This document shows, in pieces, positions 41,900-52,448 of a DNA stretch of 64,000 nucleotides (its first letter is position 1; every line of letters begins with the position of its first letter). The DNA comes from Phytophthora quininea (taxonomy: Eukaryota > Oomycota > Peronosporomycetes > Peronosporales > Peronosporaceae): the NCBI GenBank assembly GCA_011947345.1, contig JAAVTG010000542.1, forward strand, positions 62,001 through 126,000. Reading direction: 5' to 3'. A model generated the notes under the pieces. That model was not told the origin of the DNA, searched no databases, and saw only the letters and a list, made by a program, of their open reading frames with translations. The translations under genes were made by a program, and so were the position numbers.

Positions 41900-43280
41900 A
41901 CCCCGGAACCGTGACGCCCAGGAATCCAGAAACTCAGGATCCCGGAATAGTTCCGAGTTGGCGTGTACCTAGTGCAATCCCTAGAGGTTCGATTAACCTC
42001 GGGGCACCATCCACCGCTGTCGATTGTTGGGGAAGGTTGTGTACTTGAGCTACTTGGACCGACGTAAATCCAGAAACCCAGAAGTCTAGCAAGCTCCGAG
42101 AGACGCCCAGATCGAATATCTAGGAGCTCGGAAATTCAGCAACTCGGGAATCTAGACTCCAATATCCTGGAAGTCGGAAATCCACGTGCAATCCCAATAG
42201 AAACACAGTAGTAATAACAAAAATTCTGAGTTCCATTTGACTTTTATGCAATTCCTTGTTCTTTAAGACTGAGGAGAGGGCCTCAGTCGATATCAGTTGG
42301 CCCTACACTCAGAGAACCGACAAACTCCGAGCGCCCGACGTTACGCGCGCCACCCTTTAGCAGGGACAATCCACTCGCAGGTTTACACTTGTACCGCGCT
42401 CCACACAGCAGTCTTCACTCAGGCTTCGGGACTCCGACCGCAGAACCGGAAATCCAGAAACCCAGGAATATGAAATGAGCGAGAGCAAGATCTCCCACCC
42501 AACTAACACACGAAATGAGTGGGGATCTGCTCCTCGACGCTGCACGCCCAGGACCCCCACCCAACTGGACTTGACACCGGTGGAGTTCCACGGGCGGCGA
42601 GCGGAGGCTGCCGTCAGTGATGCTTGGTTCGCAGCTATAGACAACCTTGACCCACGCACGCTCCAATGTCGGGCGCGTCGATGTGGCGTCTTGTACGGAG
42701 GAGCAGTGAAGGCGACAGAGGACACGAAACCCGCGGCGACTTGTGCTTTTCCAGGCAAATAGAAGTCTGTTTAACGTTAAAACATCGCACTTCTAGCAGT
42801 ATCTTGTACCTAATTCTCTGCAAGGTGGATTTCTTGTACTTAATCTTTGTACAGCTTCTGGCACGGCGCGTCGCCAGCCACTCACTCGGGGGCGACCTTT
42901 GGCGGCGGTGCCCATTCGAGCAAAGATCCCAAACGACCCTTAGCGGCGAGTGACCCTTTGGTAAAGATCTCAAAAGATCTCGGGCGACCCTTCGCAGTGG
43001 CAATCCAGGAGCTCAGAAACTCAGAAAAGTAAAGTCGACTTCTCAGAATTTCACCTGTGCCTCGTACTTGGAATCGTATACCCGGGTTTCCATTGTCAAC
43101 TCGGAAACTCGGAGATCCGGGATCGGGCATCCTGGACCTTTGAGTATCTTCGTCATCGGGACTTAACACCGTATGGAACATCATTTCCGGCAATAGGGAA
43201 TCTCGGGATTATCGGGCCGAATCTCGGGAATAATCGACTGAAACTCGGGATTGCGTAAGACCTCAGGATTAGACTGGGTG
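41900..43280. repeat. Degenerate short-period repeat (AACTCGGGA / ATCCMGGA words)
   Basis: Words such as AATCCAGAAAC, AACTCGGGA, AACTCAGGA, CTCGGAAAT and ATCTCGGGA recur dozens of times, mostly at 10-20 base spacing, in blocks at about 41920-42190, 42430-42500 and 42980-43270. No ORF spans them. They look like a decayed minisatellite that has scattered or been interrupted. Confidence 0.5.
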
Positions 43281-43591
43281 TATTGGGCTGTAGCTCCGTT
43301 GAGGACATTGTCGGGCTCACGGCAAGACGCTACCGGATACGTTCACGGTAGACATTTGATCACATACATATTGGTCGTGGTAACTTGCCCAAGGGTCGCC
43401 AGGCCCGGGACAGAGTGAATTCAGCACTTCCCAGTCCGGACCACCCGACGCCCAACTACTCGTAACCCAACAACAGTCTCATCCTCCACCAATCCACGCC
43501 GCACTGGCTCTCCAATATTGACCAGTAGAATGGCGGCTTCCATAATATATTCCACATTCCGAAAATTTAATGAGCGCATCGTGTCAATACG

Positions 43592-44268
43592 ATGCAGGTA
43601 GTTCCGCTCGGATCCCACACAATGTGGAGACTGCGAACACAAGCGCACCTGCAAGCTCTAGGATGCAGTAGCGCCAGTGATATCTTTGACAACGGGCTTA
43701 GTATCGAAGAACGTGTAAAACGCACCGATGGATTACGGTCCGCTCTAGGTCCACAAGGTTTCGACGAATGCGTATGTGCATCTTGCGACAGACTCGTTCT
43801 GCGGCAAAACGCTCGTCAAGTGGATGGTGTTGATACCAGTTACCTACATATGATGAGGAAATCACTTTATATCGACATGTCGGAGCTCCCAAGCAAGCTC
43901 GTGGATCATTACCGGGGTCTGACCATCTAGCAGCTATTTGTGATACCTTGATCTTACCTCGAGCAATAAATTGATACACCAGCAAGGACAGCATTCCGCA
44001 TCCGTGGATGTTTGTTTGTGATGACTGTGGTTGCTGTATTCGGCGTGGAAAGCTTCCTAAGTTTGCTATCGCGAATGGCTTCTTCATCGGCAAATTGCCT
44101 GAAACTTTGTGCAAGTTGACATTACCAGAACGATTTATGACGCAACTGTCCACTGTAGTTGCCATGACTAGAGTCATGCGAGGCGGACGCCACCGGTGCA
44201 TTCGATCGCATTGCATCGCGTTCGATTGCACCCCAGCCCACCGGTTTATCTACTTCCCCGATCGCTAG
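43592..44268 (+). pseudogene. Helitron 3: N-terminal Cys-containing region
   Basis: One frame reads FDECVCASCDRLVLRQNARQ, LHMMRKSLYIDMSELPSKLV and DHYRGL; the next, from 44008, reads WMFVCDDCGCCIRRGKLPKF, AIANGFFIGKLPETLCKLTL, VVAMTRVMRGGRHRCIRSHC and AFDCTPA. Two C-x2-C pairs and the PKFAIANGF block are typical of the region preceding the Helitron-like domain in fungal and oomycete elements. A frame change and stop separate the halves. Confidence 0.65.
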
Positions 44269-44548
44269 ATGATGTGCATCTTATCACGTTGTGATCGTCG
44301 TGCAGGTTCTGGTATTTGCACGTTCTGGCATTATTTTCCAAAATGTTGTCGGCAGAACTGTGATGGTTCGTTACTGACCTATATTCACCATGAACTCGGC
44401 GGTTAATAGTTTCGCCGCCCTTGAGAAAACCCCTGGGGAAATGTTTTGTTAGCAGTTAGTTCGGAATTTGCCATGGAATAGAGATTTCATTCGTTTTCCC
44501 TGTAGTTCCTCGAGCCAGGAGTAGCAACACAACGGCTAGCGATACAGC

Positions 44549-44585
44549 CCATGTTTTTATCCGGGGTAGGTCATAAAAAACATGG
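44549..44585. repeat. AT-rich inverted repeat
   Basis: CCATGTTTTTAT (44549-44560) faces ATAAAAAACATGG (44573-44585), matching except for one extra A/T. The word CCATGT recurs nearby at about 44595 and 44664, so the hairpin sits in a small cluster of related words. Confidence 0.6.
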
Positions 44586-45221
44586 ATACAGTCCATGTAT
44601 CGAAGAAACAGTATAAAACTGGGAATACATTACGTATATATGACCGATGTAGTGATGTATGTTATCCATGTTTTTGACAGAATCTGTCTCAAACATGAAG
44701 GGCCCGACAAAGTGAGACTGATGGAAATGCCGAGTCCTCGGAGAACCTTAATTATTTAATGCACTGAACCTAGCATGAAGGGCATGTCGGCGTTGCAGGA
44801 GCACTCGCGACTACAGCAATATCTATACAAGTAAACACTAATATGTCGCCAGATCAGCCCACACAATCTTGGACTTAAGAATCGTTCGTGTGTCGTCGTA
44901 GTATGCCGCGAATGCTGTCGACGAACTGAATAGCATCGTTAGGAATAGTAGGACTGCATTAGCTTCAACACCACATAACGAGAATTGGTACCGCTTTGTA
45001 GCACTCGGTAGCACTTCAGCACAAGCGCGGAGGCTGTTGAGCGAACTGATTCTCGGTCGATACTCGGCAGTCTGTCGGGTAGCGGAAGGAGGGAGGGTGT
45101 GTGTGTGGACTGGAGCTTCTCGACCAGGAACGACGCAAGGTACCAAAGTGCAGAGAATAACTGTGTGGCTCCTGATTGTAATTAAAAATGTGAAAGAAAT
45201 TGTGCTTCGTAATAAAGCCGT

Positions 45222-45275
45222 ACGCTGTCCGTCTGTAAATCCGTGGTCTGTCCGTCCGTCATTTTTCCGCCCCTT
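45222..45275. repeat. GTCC/GTCT-rich tract
   Basis: CTGTCCGTCTGTAAATCC followed by GTCTGTCCGTCCGTCATTTT repeats the GTCN word of the tracts at 9107 and 47632. The shared following words (GTCA..TTTT) suggest they derive from a common dispersed repeat. Confidence 0.55.
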
Positions 45276-46229
45276 TACCTGCATCCTACCTATCGTCATT
45301 AAATTATATATTGGGTGTGTGGCGAACCGTCTAGAACGTCATGGAACCTACGGTAGCGACTTCGTACTTTAGCGGGAGGCGGGACCTGGCCAACTTTCGG
45401 ACGCACTTTTCAAGTGCAAGCGGCCGGGCCTAGCGAGCGAGGAGCGCGGCGATTCCCGGGGCGGGCAGCGAGCGGACAGCGGCGGCAGTGTTGCGCACAC
45501 ACAGACCACCGATAACCCTGCCTTATGAATTGAACCTGTGCTCCCTATTGACGTAGACGTGTATAGAAAACCAAAATAGTATATTTTAGTAAATAAACAT
45601 CTGAAAACACAGTTGTCATACAAATGTAGTGAAGTTTTGTAGGGTGCGTTATGACATCAAGTTTTTAAGCGTTGTCGTCGGTATTATACGATTTTCTATG
45701 TGTCGTTTCCGCAGATTGGTACAACTACACTAGATTGGCTGCGATTTAGGCTGGGAATATATGGTTCACAGTCCAGGTTTTTACATTGATTTGTAGGTCC
45801 ACCGCATCTAATGTTTTTGCTGTACTGTACGATCTGTCTCGAATATTGAGTATATGTAAGGTTACCCGAATTTCTACCCAGGTTACACGCCAAGAATTAA
45901 TCTGTTGGGTGGAATGCCTATTGGTTGATGAGCGCTATCACCGGCTATGCGATGGCGTTAGCTGCTTGGGTCGCTCTCTATATACTAGAGCCACTGCTAT
46001 TCGCCCCCGTGGGAGCTGTAGTTATCAATACCACGACTTGGGAACAGTATTCGCGCCGGGCATGTCGATTTCAAACACGTCATGTGCGATCTTCTGTAGC
46101 CTGCAGCAAGTACTGCACGCGTTCAGTACCATCATTTGCAGACAGGTCTATGTTAACGTCTGAATTGGGTCGATTGTCGAACGCACGACGATAGACATTC
46201 GTGCTGCCTATGCTGATGCTGATTGCTGT

Positions 46230-46700
46230 CGTACGACCAGCATGATCACATTTTCCATGCCCACAGACACATCTACATGATGTCGATGCTGGACATGCAC
46301 TGCACATATGCATTCCGGCTGAAACGAAACAGCCATGCAAAAACCCGCGGTTTATTTGGTCTCTTTTGGCTGTTTCACGCGAGTCCTGGATATTGCCGCG
46401 CTCTCGCACTGGCCACACTGGCGTGGAGAACGGCGGAACGTATCGGCAGCTATGTTGATTGGTCAGCAGGTTTGCATGACAGAATGTTTTGCATGCGTGT
46501 ATACACCGTTACCGCATATGTACCGCATGCTGCAAGCTCATGTATACCGTGTAGGTGGCAGCAGTTGATTGATGGTTACATAGGATGATCGCTGACCCCA
46601 CGATAACGTTAGACGGTTTTGCATGACACACAGACACGTCTACACGATGTAGAAGCTGGACACGTGCTTCACGTGTGCTCCGCGAAAAAACAAAAAGCCA
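46230..46700. repeat. Two diverged copies of a ~390-bp-spaced repeat
   Basis: CACAGACACATCTACATGATGTCGATGCTGGACATG (about 46260) and CACAGACACGTCTACACGATGTAGAAGCTGGACACG (about 46629) are clearly related, and both are followed by a GAAA/AAAAA-containing stretch and a GTCCTGGA word. The style resembles the tandem repeats at 1880-2530. Confidence 0.5.
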
Positions 46701-47180
46701 CGGTATCGCCAAGTCGTTAAATAGTGCTCTCTCAACTGCATTACGAGTGTCCTGGACAACGGTTCATGATGTACTAACCTCTTGATTACCGCGGAAATGG
46801 TAGGCTATCAGCAGTTGTTAACACGTTTGTATGGAAAAACTACACGTATGTGTGTGACTGAAAGCTACACGAGAGACTACTCATTTCACATGTGTTGCTT
46901 CAGTACATGTACTGCATTTGCGTGCTCCTGTGCACGTAACAGTAGTTAGATACCACGACAGTTACACGCAAGTGCTATTGTCGTTGACGGAGACTACTGT
47001 CGAAATACATGCATGGCTATAAGTAACATTTTGTGTGCACTTGATCAGAGTTACACTACAATATTTTTGTAGTCTTATCTGCAACAGAAAATTGTATTCA
47101 GTTGGGACTGATCTCTGTGGCATGTTGAAGCAGATATCTACACTGTATACACTGCACACACACTTTCCATTTCAAATAGA

Positions 47181-47421
47181 GCGATGGAGCGTGCGCAGAT
47201 GTAGCTCCACTCTGAGGATGCAACGGACAATTGGGGTACGTTTAACGTTGTGTTTCTCTGCAAACCTGTGTTCTCACGGGCAGCTCTACGTAGCACTGTC
47301 GTGCGCGAGGTCGAGGAAGGGCATCACGATCATGGTGGACGACTCTGCCATCGAGGAGAACGCTGTGCACACGAAGAACATCGTCTACCGCGAGGTCTTC
47401 GCCGCTCACCAGAGCTTCTAA
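47181..47421 (+). pseudogene. Helitron 3: helicase C-terminus
   Basis: The frame ends LCSHGQLYVALSCARSRKGI, TIMVDDSAIEENAVHTKNIV, YREVFAAHQSF, stop at 47421. GQLYVALS.ARSR is helicase motif VI and the HTKNIVYREVF tail parallels YTRNIVYTQIFD in Helitron 2. The Ser-Arg of motif VI is Ser-Cys here. Everything upstream of motif VI is missing. Confidence 0.8.
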
Positions 47422-47583
47422 CTGCGTCAATACATCTCTACCATTGCATTTGAAAACTTTGCTTGCGTCTTCAACATGACCCACAGCTCCATCCCGCTGC
47501 CGAGCGACAGCGAAGGCGGCACTGGCGAGTAGTGGAGCGAGATGCAAATCGAGCGGAATGGGTTGCATCGAACCATGTCCTTT

Positions 47584-47614
47584 CGCCCGCGTGAGCGGGC
47601 GACCCCAATGCTAG
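47584..47614 (+). other. Helitron 3 3' terminus
   Basis: CGCCCGC (47584-47590), GTGA, GCGGGCG (47595-47601) form a perfect 7-bp stem. Nine bases on, CTAG (47611-47614) is followed by T. It lies 190 bases past the helicase stop, the same arrangement as Helitron 2. The GTCC/GTCT tract begins about 20 bases beyond. Confidence 0.7.
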
Positions 47615-48898
47615 TGATCTTTAACATAAACCGCGTGTCCATCCGTCTGTCCGTCAGTCACACTTTTCTGGTTGGCTAAAAACCTCAGTACATTGATCTA
47701 AACGATAACACACCTAAGTACATCCGGCCGAGCGAAGCGAGGCTATTGGCTTAGGCGCTCCGGAGAACGAAGACTGCGACGCTTTGCAGCGCAGCCAGCT
47801 GGCTTGTAAATTGCAAACATGGGACACATGTTAAGAAAACATCTCAATACATACACACAATACGTGATAAAAAAATAGGCTGTAGCTTTTCCGTTCGTGA
47901 TGTGAAACTGCGAATGTGCTTCTGAGACCTCACAGTTGGCTCACGATTATGGTTCCTTAGAGAAGATCCTCCCTAAATCCGATCATCCAAGATTGCGTTC
48001 GTCCGGAATGCTTGGTTGTAGAGACAGTAGAACACTGTTTATTATTTATTCACATGCCCGACGCTGGAACCGCTGTGGAGCGAATTATGGAGTCGTTGGA
48101 CACGATTCTTTTGCGTCGACTTAAGATGGAGGCAGACACTCTTCCCTACCAATTCCTCTACCAACACGCGCATGAGTTTCATTGCTACCACGCTACTGCC
48201 GTTTGCGTGCTGCAAAACCTTGGCTTTGATCCGCCAGAAAATACTATTCCAGTCAAGAGTTGAAGGCAAAGCATTGTCGAGCTCCGCCAGGGACAAGCGT
48301 CTTCAGTTGAGTATGCATTTACTTAATTGTAGAGCTGTTGGTGGAAGATAAACGCTCTCCGTGGAAAACACCCGTGTCTTCTGCATTCTTCTACTACTGC
48401 TCTTGAGCTGGTGCTCGCTCGGTTGTCTGCTGCGCGTGCGTCACTACAATTTCCTTCCTTCTAGGACACGAATGGATCGACACTCTTAGGACTCGTGAGT
48501 TTGCGGAGCGGAGCGCCCGAAGCGCACGATCACATTGCCGATCACGCTGTCGCTCAACAGCCGACAGTTGGGGGAAAAAGCGAGCTAGTCTCCACGGGCG
48601 GTGGGCTTGTTCGTGTCGTCGCCGGCGCAAGTGCTGGAATCGCCTGCCATTTCAGTAGCTGAATGATCTATCGTACCCGCTAACGTGAAGATAGCAAAAG
48701 TAAGACTGACATGCATTTAGTGTTTAACTAGCTTGGAGGTTGAACTAACCTGTATACGTAGACGTTTTGGCAGGAGCTGGTGACGCAGTGGGCATCGTCG
48801 GCACTGCAGACCGGCGATTCCCATCAGTGACGGATCACTGAAAGACTCTGTATCTACAGCGATAGCAATAGCCCTCGCGCCCGCAAGAATCTCTTCCT
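47615..48898. other. Intergenic with weak ORFs
   Basis: A GTCC/GTCT tract (47632-47660) and a GC-rich word CCGAGCGAAGCGAGG (about 47728) follow the Helitron end. A plus-strand ORF at 48012-48263 (GTAVERIMESLDTILLRRLK; LPYQFLYQHAHEFHCYHATA) looks protein-like but is unrecognised. No gene could be supported. Confidence 0.3.
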
Positions 48899-49840
48899 GT
48901 GTCGTCGAATGAAGCCGAAGGATCTAGATCTGACTTCGCAGCAGCTCCTGCCCCCAAGCGTATGCGGTCGAAAAAGCCCCGCGCAGCAGCAACCTCTTCG
49001 TCTACAGCCAAATCGACAACGACCCGTCCTCGCAGGAAATCGTTGGCTACTAGAGACGACATCCTCCGCGAGCGCCGCGGGGTGAACATGGCGCGATACA
49101 GGCAACGCATCCGAGAAAAAGAGGTCTCCACGAGAAGGAGATCCATCGACTGAAAGAGGAGGTCCGCAGCCTCGCACTGCATCGACACTTGCTGCTGTCC
49201 GGTGTGTCCATGAAGATCACGGCGTGGGATGGGTACGCACGGCTGCTTCGCAACGGATACATGGACCCAGCGTTGATGCCGGGCCCCTTCAATGTCTGAC
49301 CGCGGACCGATCGAATGTGCAGCTGAGCTTTCTTCGAGCGATGGTGGCCCCCGACATTGTCACCAACACCGTCTGCGGAATCGAGGCGATGAAGGAGAAC
49401 TGGAAGTTGATCTGCGTCTGCTGTCAAGATTTCTACTTGCAGATTGCACGGATAGAGAACGGCCCCGACGAATCGGTCGTTGCCACGACGGTATCAACAT
49501 CCACAGTCTCCGAGAACTCCATTCGCTATGCACACTTGGTGGAGGGAGGCAGATGGCCCCCATCGCTGTCAAGATGTTGGGTCGGCAACTGATTGGGACG
49601 ACACACGCAGTACTTCTGGGGAAGGACCGCGATATGGTGACGAGGCTTGTTCAGCGTGGAGGCATGGTAATGCCACTGCTTGGTATTCTCGGCAATTTGG
49701 AAGACGTCAATAAAGTTTTGCACGGGTCCCGCGTTACCCCTGAGGCCGGATTGGACGAAGAGGAGCTCCGAGGGTTTCATACGACGCGTGAGAGCAATCC
49801 CGATGAGGCTTCCAGTAGCGCTGAGAGAGAAGTTCATGAC
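48899..49840 (+). pseudogene. bZIP-like transcription factor, copy a (frameshifted)
   Basis: A Ser/Lys-rich head (KRMRSKKPRAAATSSSTAKS) leads to the basic region RGVNMARYRQRIREKEV. A missing base near 49120 shifts to EKEIHRLKEEVRSLALHRHL and GYARLLRNGYMDPALMPGP. A second shift near 49295 leads to VQLSFLRAMVAPDIVTNTVC, GIEAMKENWKLICVC and ESVVATTVSTSTVSENSIRY, a third to LLGILGNLEDVNKVLHGSRV. Block order equals that of copies c and d. With several independent shifts it is probably dead. Confidence 0.7.
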
Positions 49841-50042
49841 TTACGAATGTTGAGGTTGTTTTGCTTACTTTCGTGTACCTCTGTTGGACCCTGTCTTGAT
49901 CGTTTGTTGGACGGCAACGCGAGAGCAACGTGTATGTAGAGACTGCAAAAATATATTCTTCCGGAAGCATGGGCTAAAAACTTTGATGCCGTGCTCCTCT
50001 AAAAGCGACGGGGCTTCGTTCCGGCGCCTCTGCCATCTGGAG

Positions 50043-50252
50043 TCAACCGAGAGTTTTCAAACACTCAGCCACAGTTGCTAAATCGCCCAGAACATGCAGC
50101 ATCGCACCCACTCTGTCCGCCTCCAAGACGATCATGACAATTCGTTTCTGAGTGTCGTCCCAGTGGAACTGAGTCCGAACTCTCACCGACAGTGTTTCCC
50201 CCAGCAGAACAGCCAGAGGCGACCAGTTGCTAAATCCTTCATCGACCATCAC
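50043..50252 (-). pseudogene. bZIP-like protein, C-terminal stub (copy b)
   Basis: Only the C-terminal block remains: FSNWSPLAVLLGETLSVRVR, TQFHWDDTQKRIVMIVLEAD, RVGAMLHVLGDLATVAECL. It aligns with KWSPLAAKLLGKTMTVNIRT and GAMLRLLGNLEDVARVF of copy c. The basic region, zipper and middle are absent. At about 50250 it abuts an unrelated helix-turn-helix fragment on the same strand. Confidence 0.75.
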
Positions 50253-50920
50253 GTTTGACTGCCTTCCTCACGAGAAATTTTGCCTTGATCTCCTTCACCA
50301 GCAGCGCCTCCACCTTCTTCGTCACTGACCGTGGGCGACCTCCATCCAGATGTTTCCTTGACGCTTTGGCGGCCTTGATCTTCCCATTCTTCTTCATCCA
50401 CGATTTCACCAAGGACGAGTTCAACTGCCAGCTCCTGACCCTGCTGTAGTAGTCGATAGTCTCCTTGACGCTCTTGGTCGCCTCGACTACCGCAAGGACA
50501 CGCTTCTTTTCCTCCATTGTGTGTGAACTCCTGCAACGGGCCGGCGGGATCTGCTCCAGCTCTCCAGCGACGTCGTCTTCGCTCTCCAGCGCAGCCTTCA
50601 TCAGATGCTGGATGAATGACTCGCGAATGTCCTTGCCAGCGAGTTTGGCCGCGCGCTCGTCAGCGGCTTCGTAGGCCTCTTCTTGGTCAATAAGAGCTAC
50701 CAGGTTCCTGACAGAGTCAATGTCAGCTCTCTCTTGTAGCCTTTAGAGCTCTGCAAACAGCAAACATTAGTACAGCATCTAGTAGTATTAAATACATTCT
50801 CTGCTTACCTTATTGACCAAGAAGCACCTGTAGGCATCAACCAAAACCTGTTGCACTTTCCAAAGACCAACCCGTTTAGTTGAAGAAGTTCCCAGCGTTT
50901 CCAGGAAAGGAATACAGCGA
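50239..50920 (-). pseudogene. HTH (CENP-B/psq-like) fragment, possibly spliced
   Basis: The ATG at 50517 opens MEEKKRVLAVVEATKSVKET, IDYYSRVRSWQLNSSLVKSW and HLDGGRPRSVTKKVEALLVK, resembling the N-terminal helix-turn-helix of pogo/CENP-B-type proteins. The frame is open upstream (LIDQEEAYEAADERAAKLAG; IRESFIQHLMKAALESEDDV). A donor AAG|GTAAGC near 50808 and an acceptor TTTGCAG near 50747 suggest an earlier exon (VQQVLVDAYRCFLVNK), though the phases do not join cleanly. No catalytic domain follows; the reading runs into the bZIP stub. Likely a transposon or gene fragment. Confidence 0.45.
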
Positions 50921-50988
50921 ATACATGCACATTGCTTCAAGTTTAGGTTACCTCCGGTTGTGATACATTCTCGATACCGGTACTGTAA

Positions 50989-51986
50989 CTATTGACCAGC
51001 AGGTCTCCCCTCTGTAGTCACTTGAGCGTTCTCGAACACGCGCGCTACGTCCTCCAAGTTGCCTAAGAGCCGCAGCATCGCCCCCACGCCGTCGACCTGG
51101 GACACGACCATCGGAATGCGCTGGTTCACGTTGTCCCAATAAAACTGCGTCCGGATGTTCACGGTCATCGTCTTCCCCAGCAGCTTTGCAGCTAGCGGCG
51201 ACCACTTGTCGGGTCCTTCGCCGTCCATGAGATGCGGGAACGCGTGGCGTATCGTGCTTTCAGTGATCGTGTGTCTTGCCACAGTAACAGCGACAACCGA
51301 GTCCTGCATACCGTGCTCCAGTCGCACGATGCTGTAGTCCAAGTTGTGGACACATTGCATTACGAACTTCCAGGCGTCGACCATCGCCTCAATGCCGCAC
51401 ACAGTTCCGTCAACAACGTTCGGCGCCATGACAGCTCGAAGGAACTCCAGCTGCAAGTTCGGCTTGCTAGTTCTTCTCGCCCCAAAAGACCCGGACACGG
51501 GCACTCGGTAGCCGTTCCGGAAGAGGCGATAGTACTCGACGACCACGCCCCACAGCGACATATCCGGCACACCCGAGACAATCCGGTCACGGTGCGCCTC
51601 CAGTTGGACGACCTCTTTCTGCAACTGCTGGATCTCTTTTCGTGGGAGGTCTCTTTGTTGCGCAGGTTTTTGCGGTAACGGGCCATGTACTCGCGGCGCT
51701 TCTTGCGGATATTGGACTGGGAAGCGGCAGCCACCGCCGTCCAGAAGGCTTCGTTGTTGGCAAATGGGGTGGACGGAAACTCTGCCTGGCCATCTTGATG
51801 GCCACAGGCGGCTTCAGTTGTCGGATTGGGCCTCTGGGTTCCCGAACGAAATGGCTTGACGATTTCCCCGCCGTCTCGAGGGATGAAATTGTTGCTGATC
51901 ACAGCTCTGGGGCGCGGGACGACGTTGCTGATGACGCTGTCGCTCAGCCACGGGCCGTTAGGAGGACACATAGTGCTGCCGCTCAT
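50989..51986 (-). CDS. bZIP-like transcription factor, copy c (one frameshift)
   Basis: The ATG at 51986 starts MSGSTMCPPNGPWLSDSVIS. Before the basic region is FPSTPFANNEAFWTAVAAAS, then RKKRREYMARYRKNLRNKET. A T-run on the plus strand (51637-51640) shifts the frame; the zipper continues as QQLQKEVVQLEAHRDR. The conserved body follows: VVVEYYRLFRNGYRVPVSGS, LEFLRAVMAPNVVDGTVCGI, EAMVDAWKFV, PLAAKLLGKTMTVNIRTQFY, MLRLLGNLEDVARVFENAQV, ending at 50989. The expected length is about 332 residues. This body is typical of an expanded oomycete bZIP family. It diverges head-to-head from copy d across about 460 bases. Confidence 0.75.
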
Positions 51987-52448
51987 TGGTACTAGTAGTA
52001 TTGAAGTGTGAGCGATTGGAGTCAATGTGATAGGAGAAGGTCACGCGGTCGAGCCAAATACATCGACGTTTACGCTGGGAGTGGTGATTATGCGGTAGCG
52101 AAGAGTAACACAGGCAATTTTCCTTGTGAATAGGATCATCTCAAGTCGAACATGCCGTCAGGGAGAGCCGATGGATAAGCCTCCCTGCTGAAGTCGTGAT
52201 CTCGCTTGCCCTATCATCGGCAACACACACCATCAGAAATGACACATGGTTGGGACTACAAAAACACTTGACCATCGTAATCGTCCGACAGAATCAGTAC
52301 CTCTCCCCTCATTGCAGAATTCTACTCACCCCACAAGCGACACCGACCAGCAAAGTACGTCGGCGCTCTGAATCCTCCCGATGGTCCGTGGTTAAGCGAC
52401 AATATCGTCGCTGAAGTCATTCCGCGGAGGGCTACGATCAATAGAGAC
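51987..52448. promoter_or_regulatory. Shared intergenic region of divergent bZIP-like pair
   Basis: Copies c (minus) and d (plus) start 463 bases apart, so both promoters must lie here unless there are distal exons. The segment contains a word block at 52132-52176 (ATCTCAAGTCGAAC, GCCGTCAGGG) that recurs upstream of the plus-strand gene at 57432. No TATA or initiator match is claimed. Confidence 0.45.
52130..52176 (+). repeat. Dispersed upstream element, copy 1
   Basis: TAGGATCATCTCAAGTCGAA followed by CATGCCGTCAGGGAGAGCCG matches, in the same orientation, the block at 56966-57014 with a few changes. Weaker similarity (AGAGTAACA, AATTT) extends upstream of both. It lies about 275 bases before the bZIP-like copy d start. 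Confidence 0.6.

Larger units (their letters stand above)
44269..47180. other. Non-coding interior between Helitron 3 fragments
   Basis: About 2.9 kb without a supported gene. It holds an AT-rich hairpin (44549-44585), a GTCC/GTCT tract (45222-45275), a GC-rich block (45370-45490) and loosely repeated ACATGTRC/CACGTC-type sequence (46200-46990). Short ORFs on both strands lack any domain. Confidence 0.4.
41337..47614 (+). mobile_element. Helitron 3 (only ends of the protein remain)
   Basis: An N-terminal Helitron coding fragment (43592-44268) and a C-terminal helicase fragment (about 47180-47421) lie on the same strand, followed by a Helitron 3' terminus at 47584-47614. The Rep nuclease and most of the helicase are absent, replaced by about 2.9 kb of other sequence. 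The left limit is uncertain and set at the charged ORF. The two fragments could come from different insertions. Confidence 0.5.
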
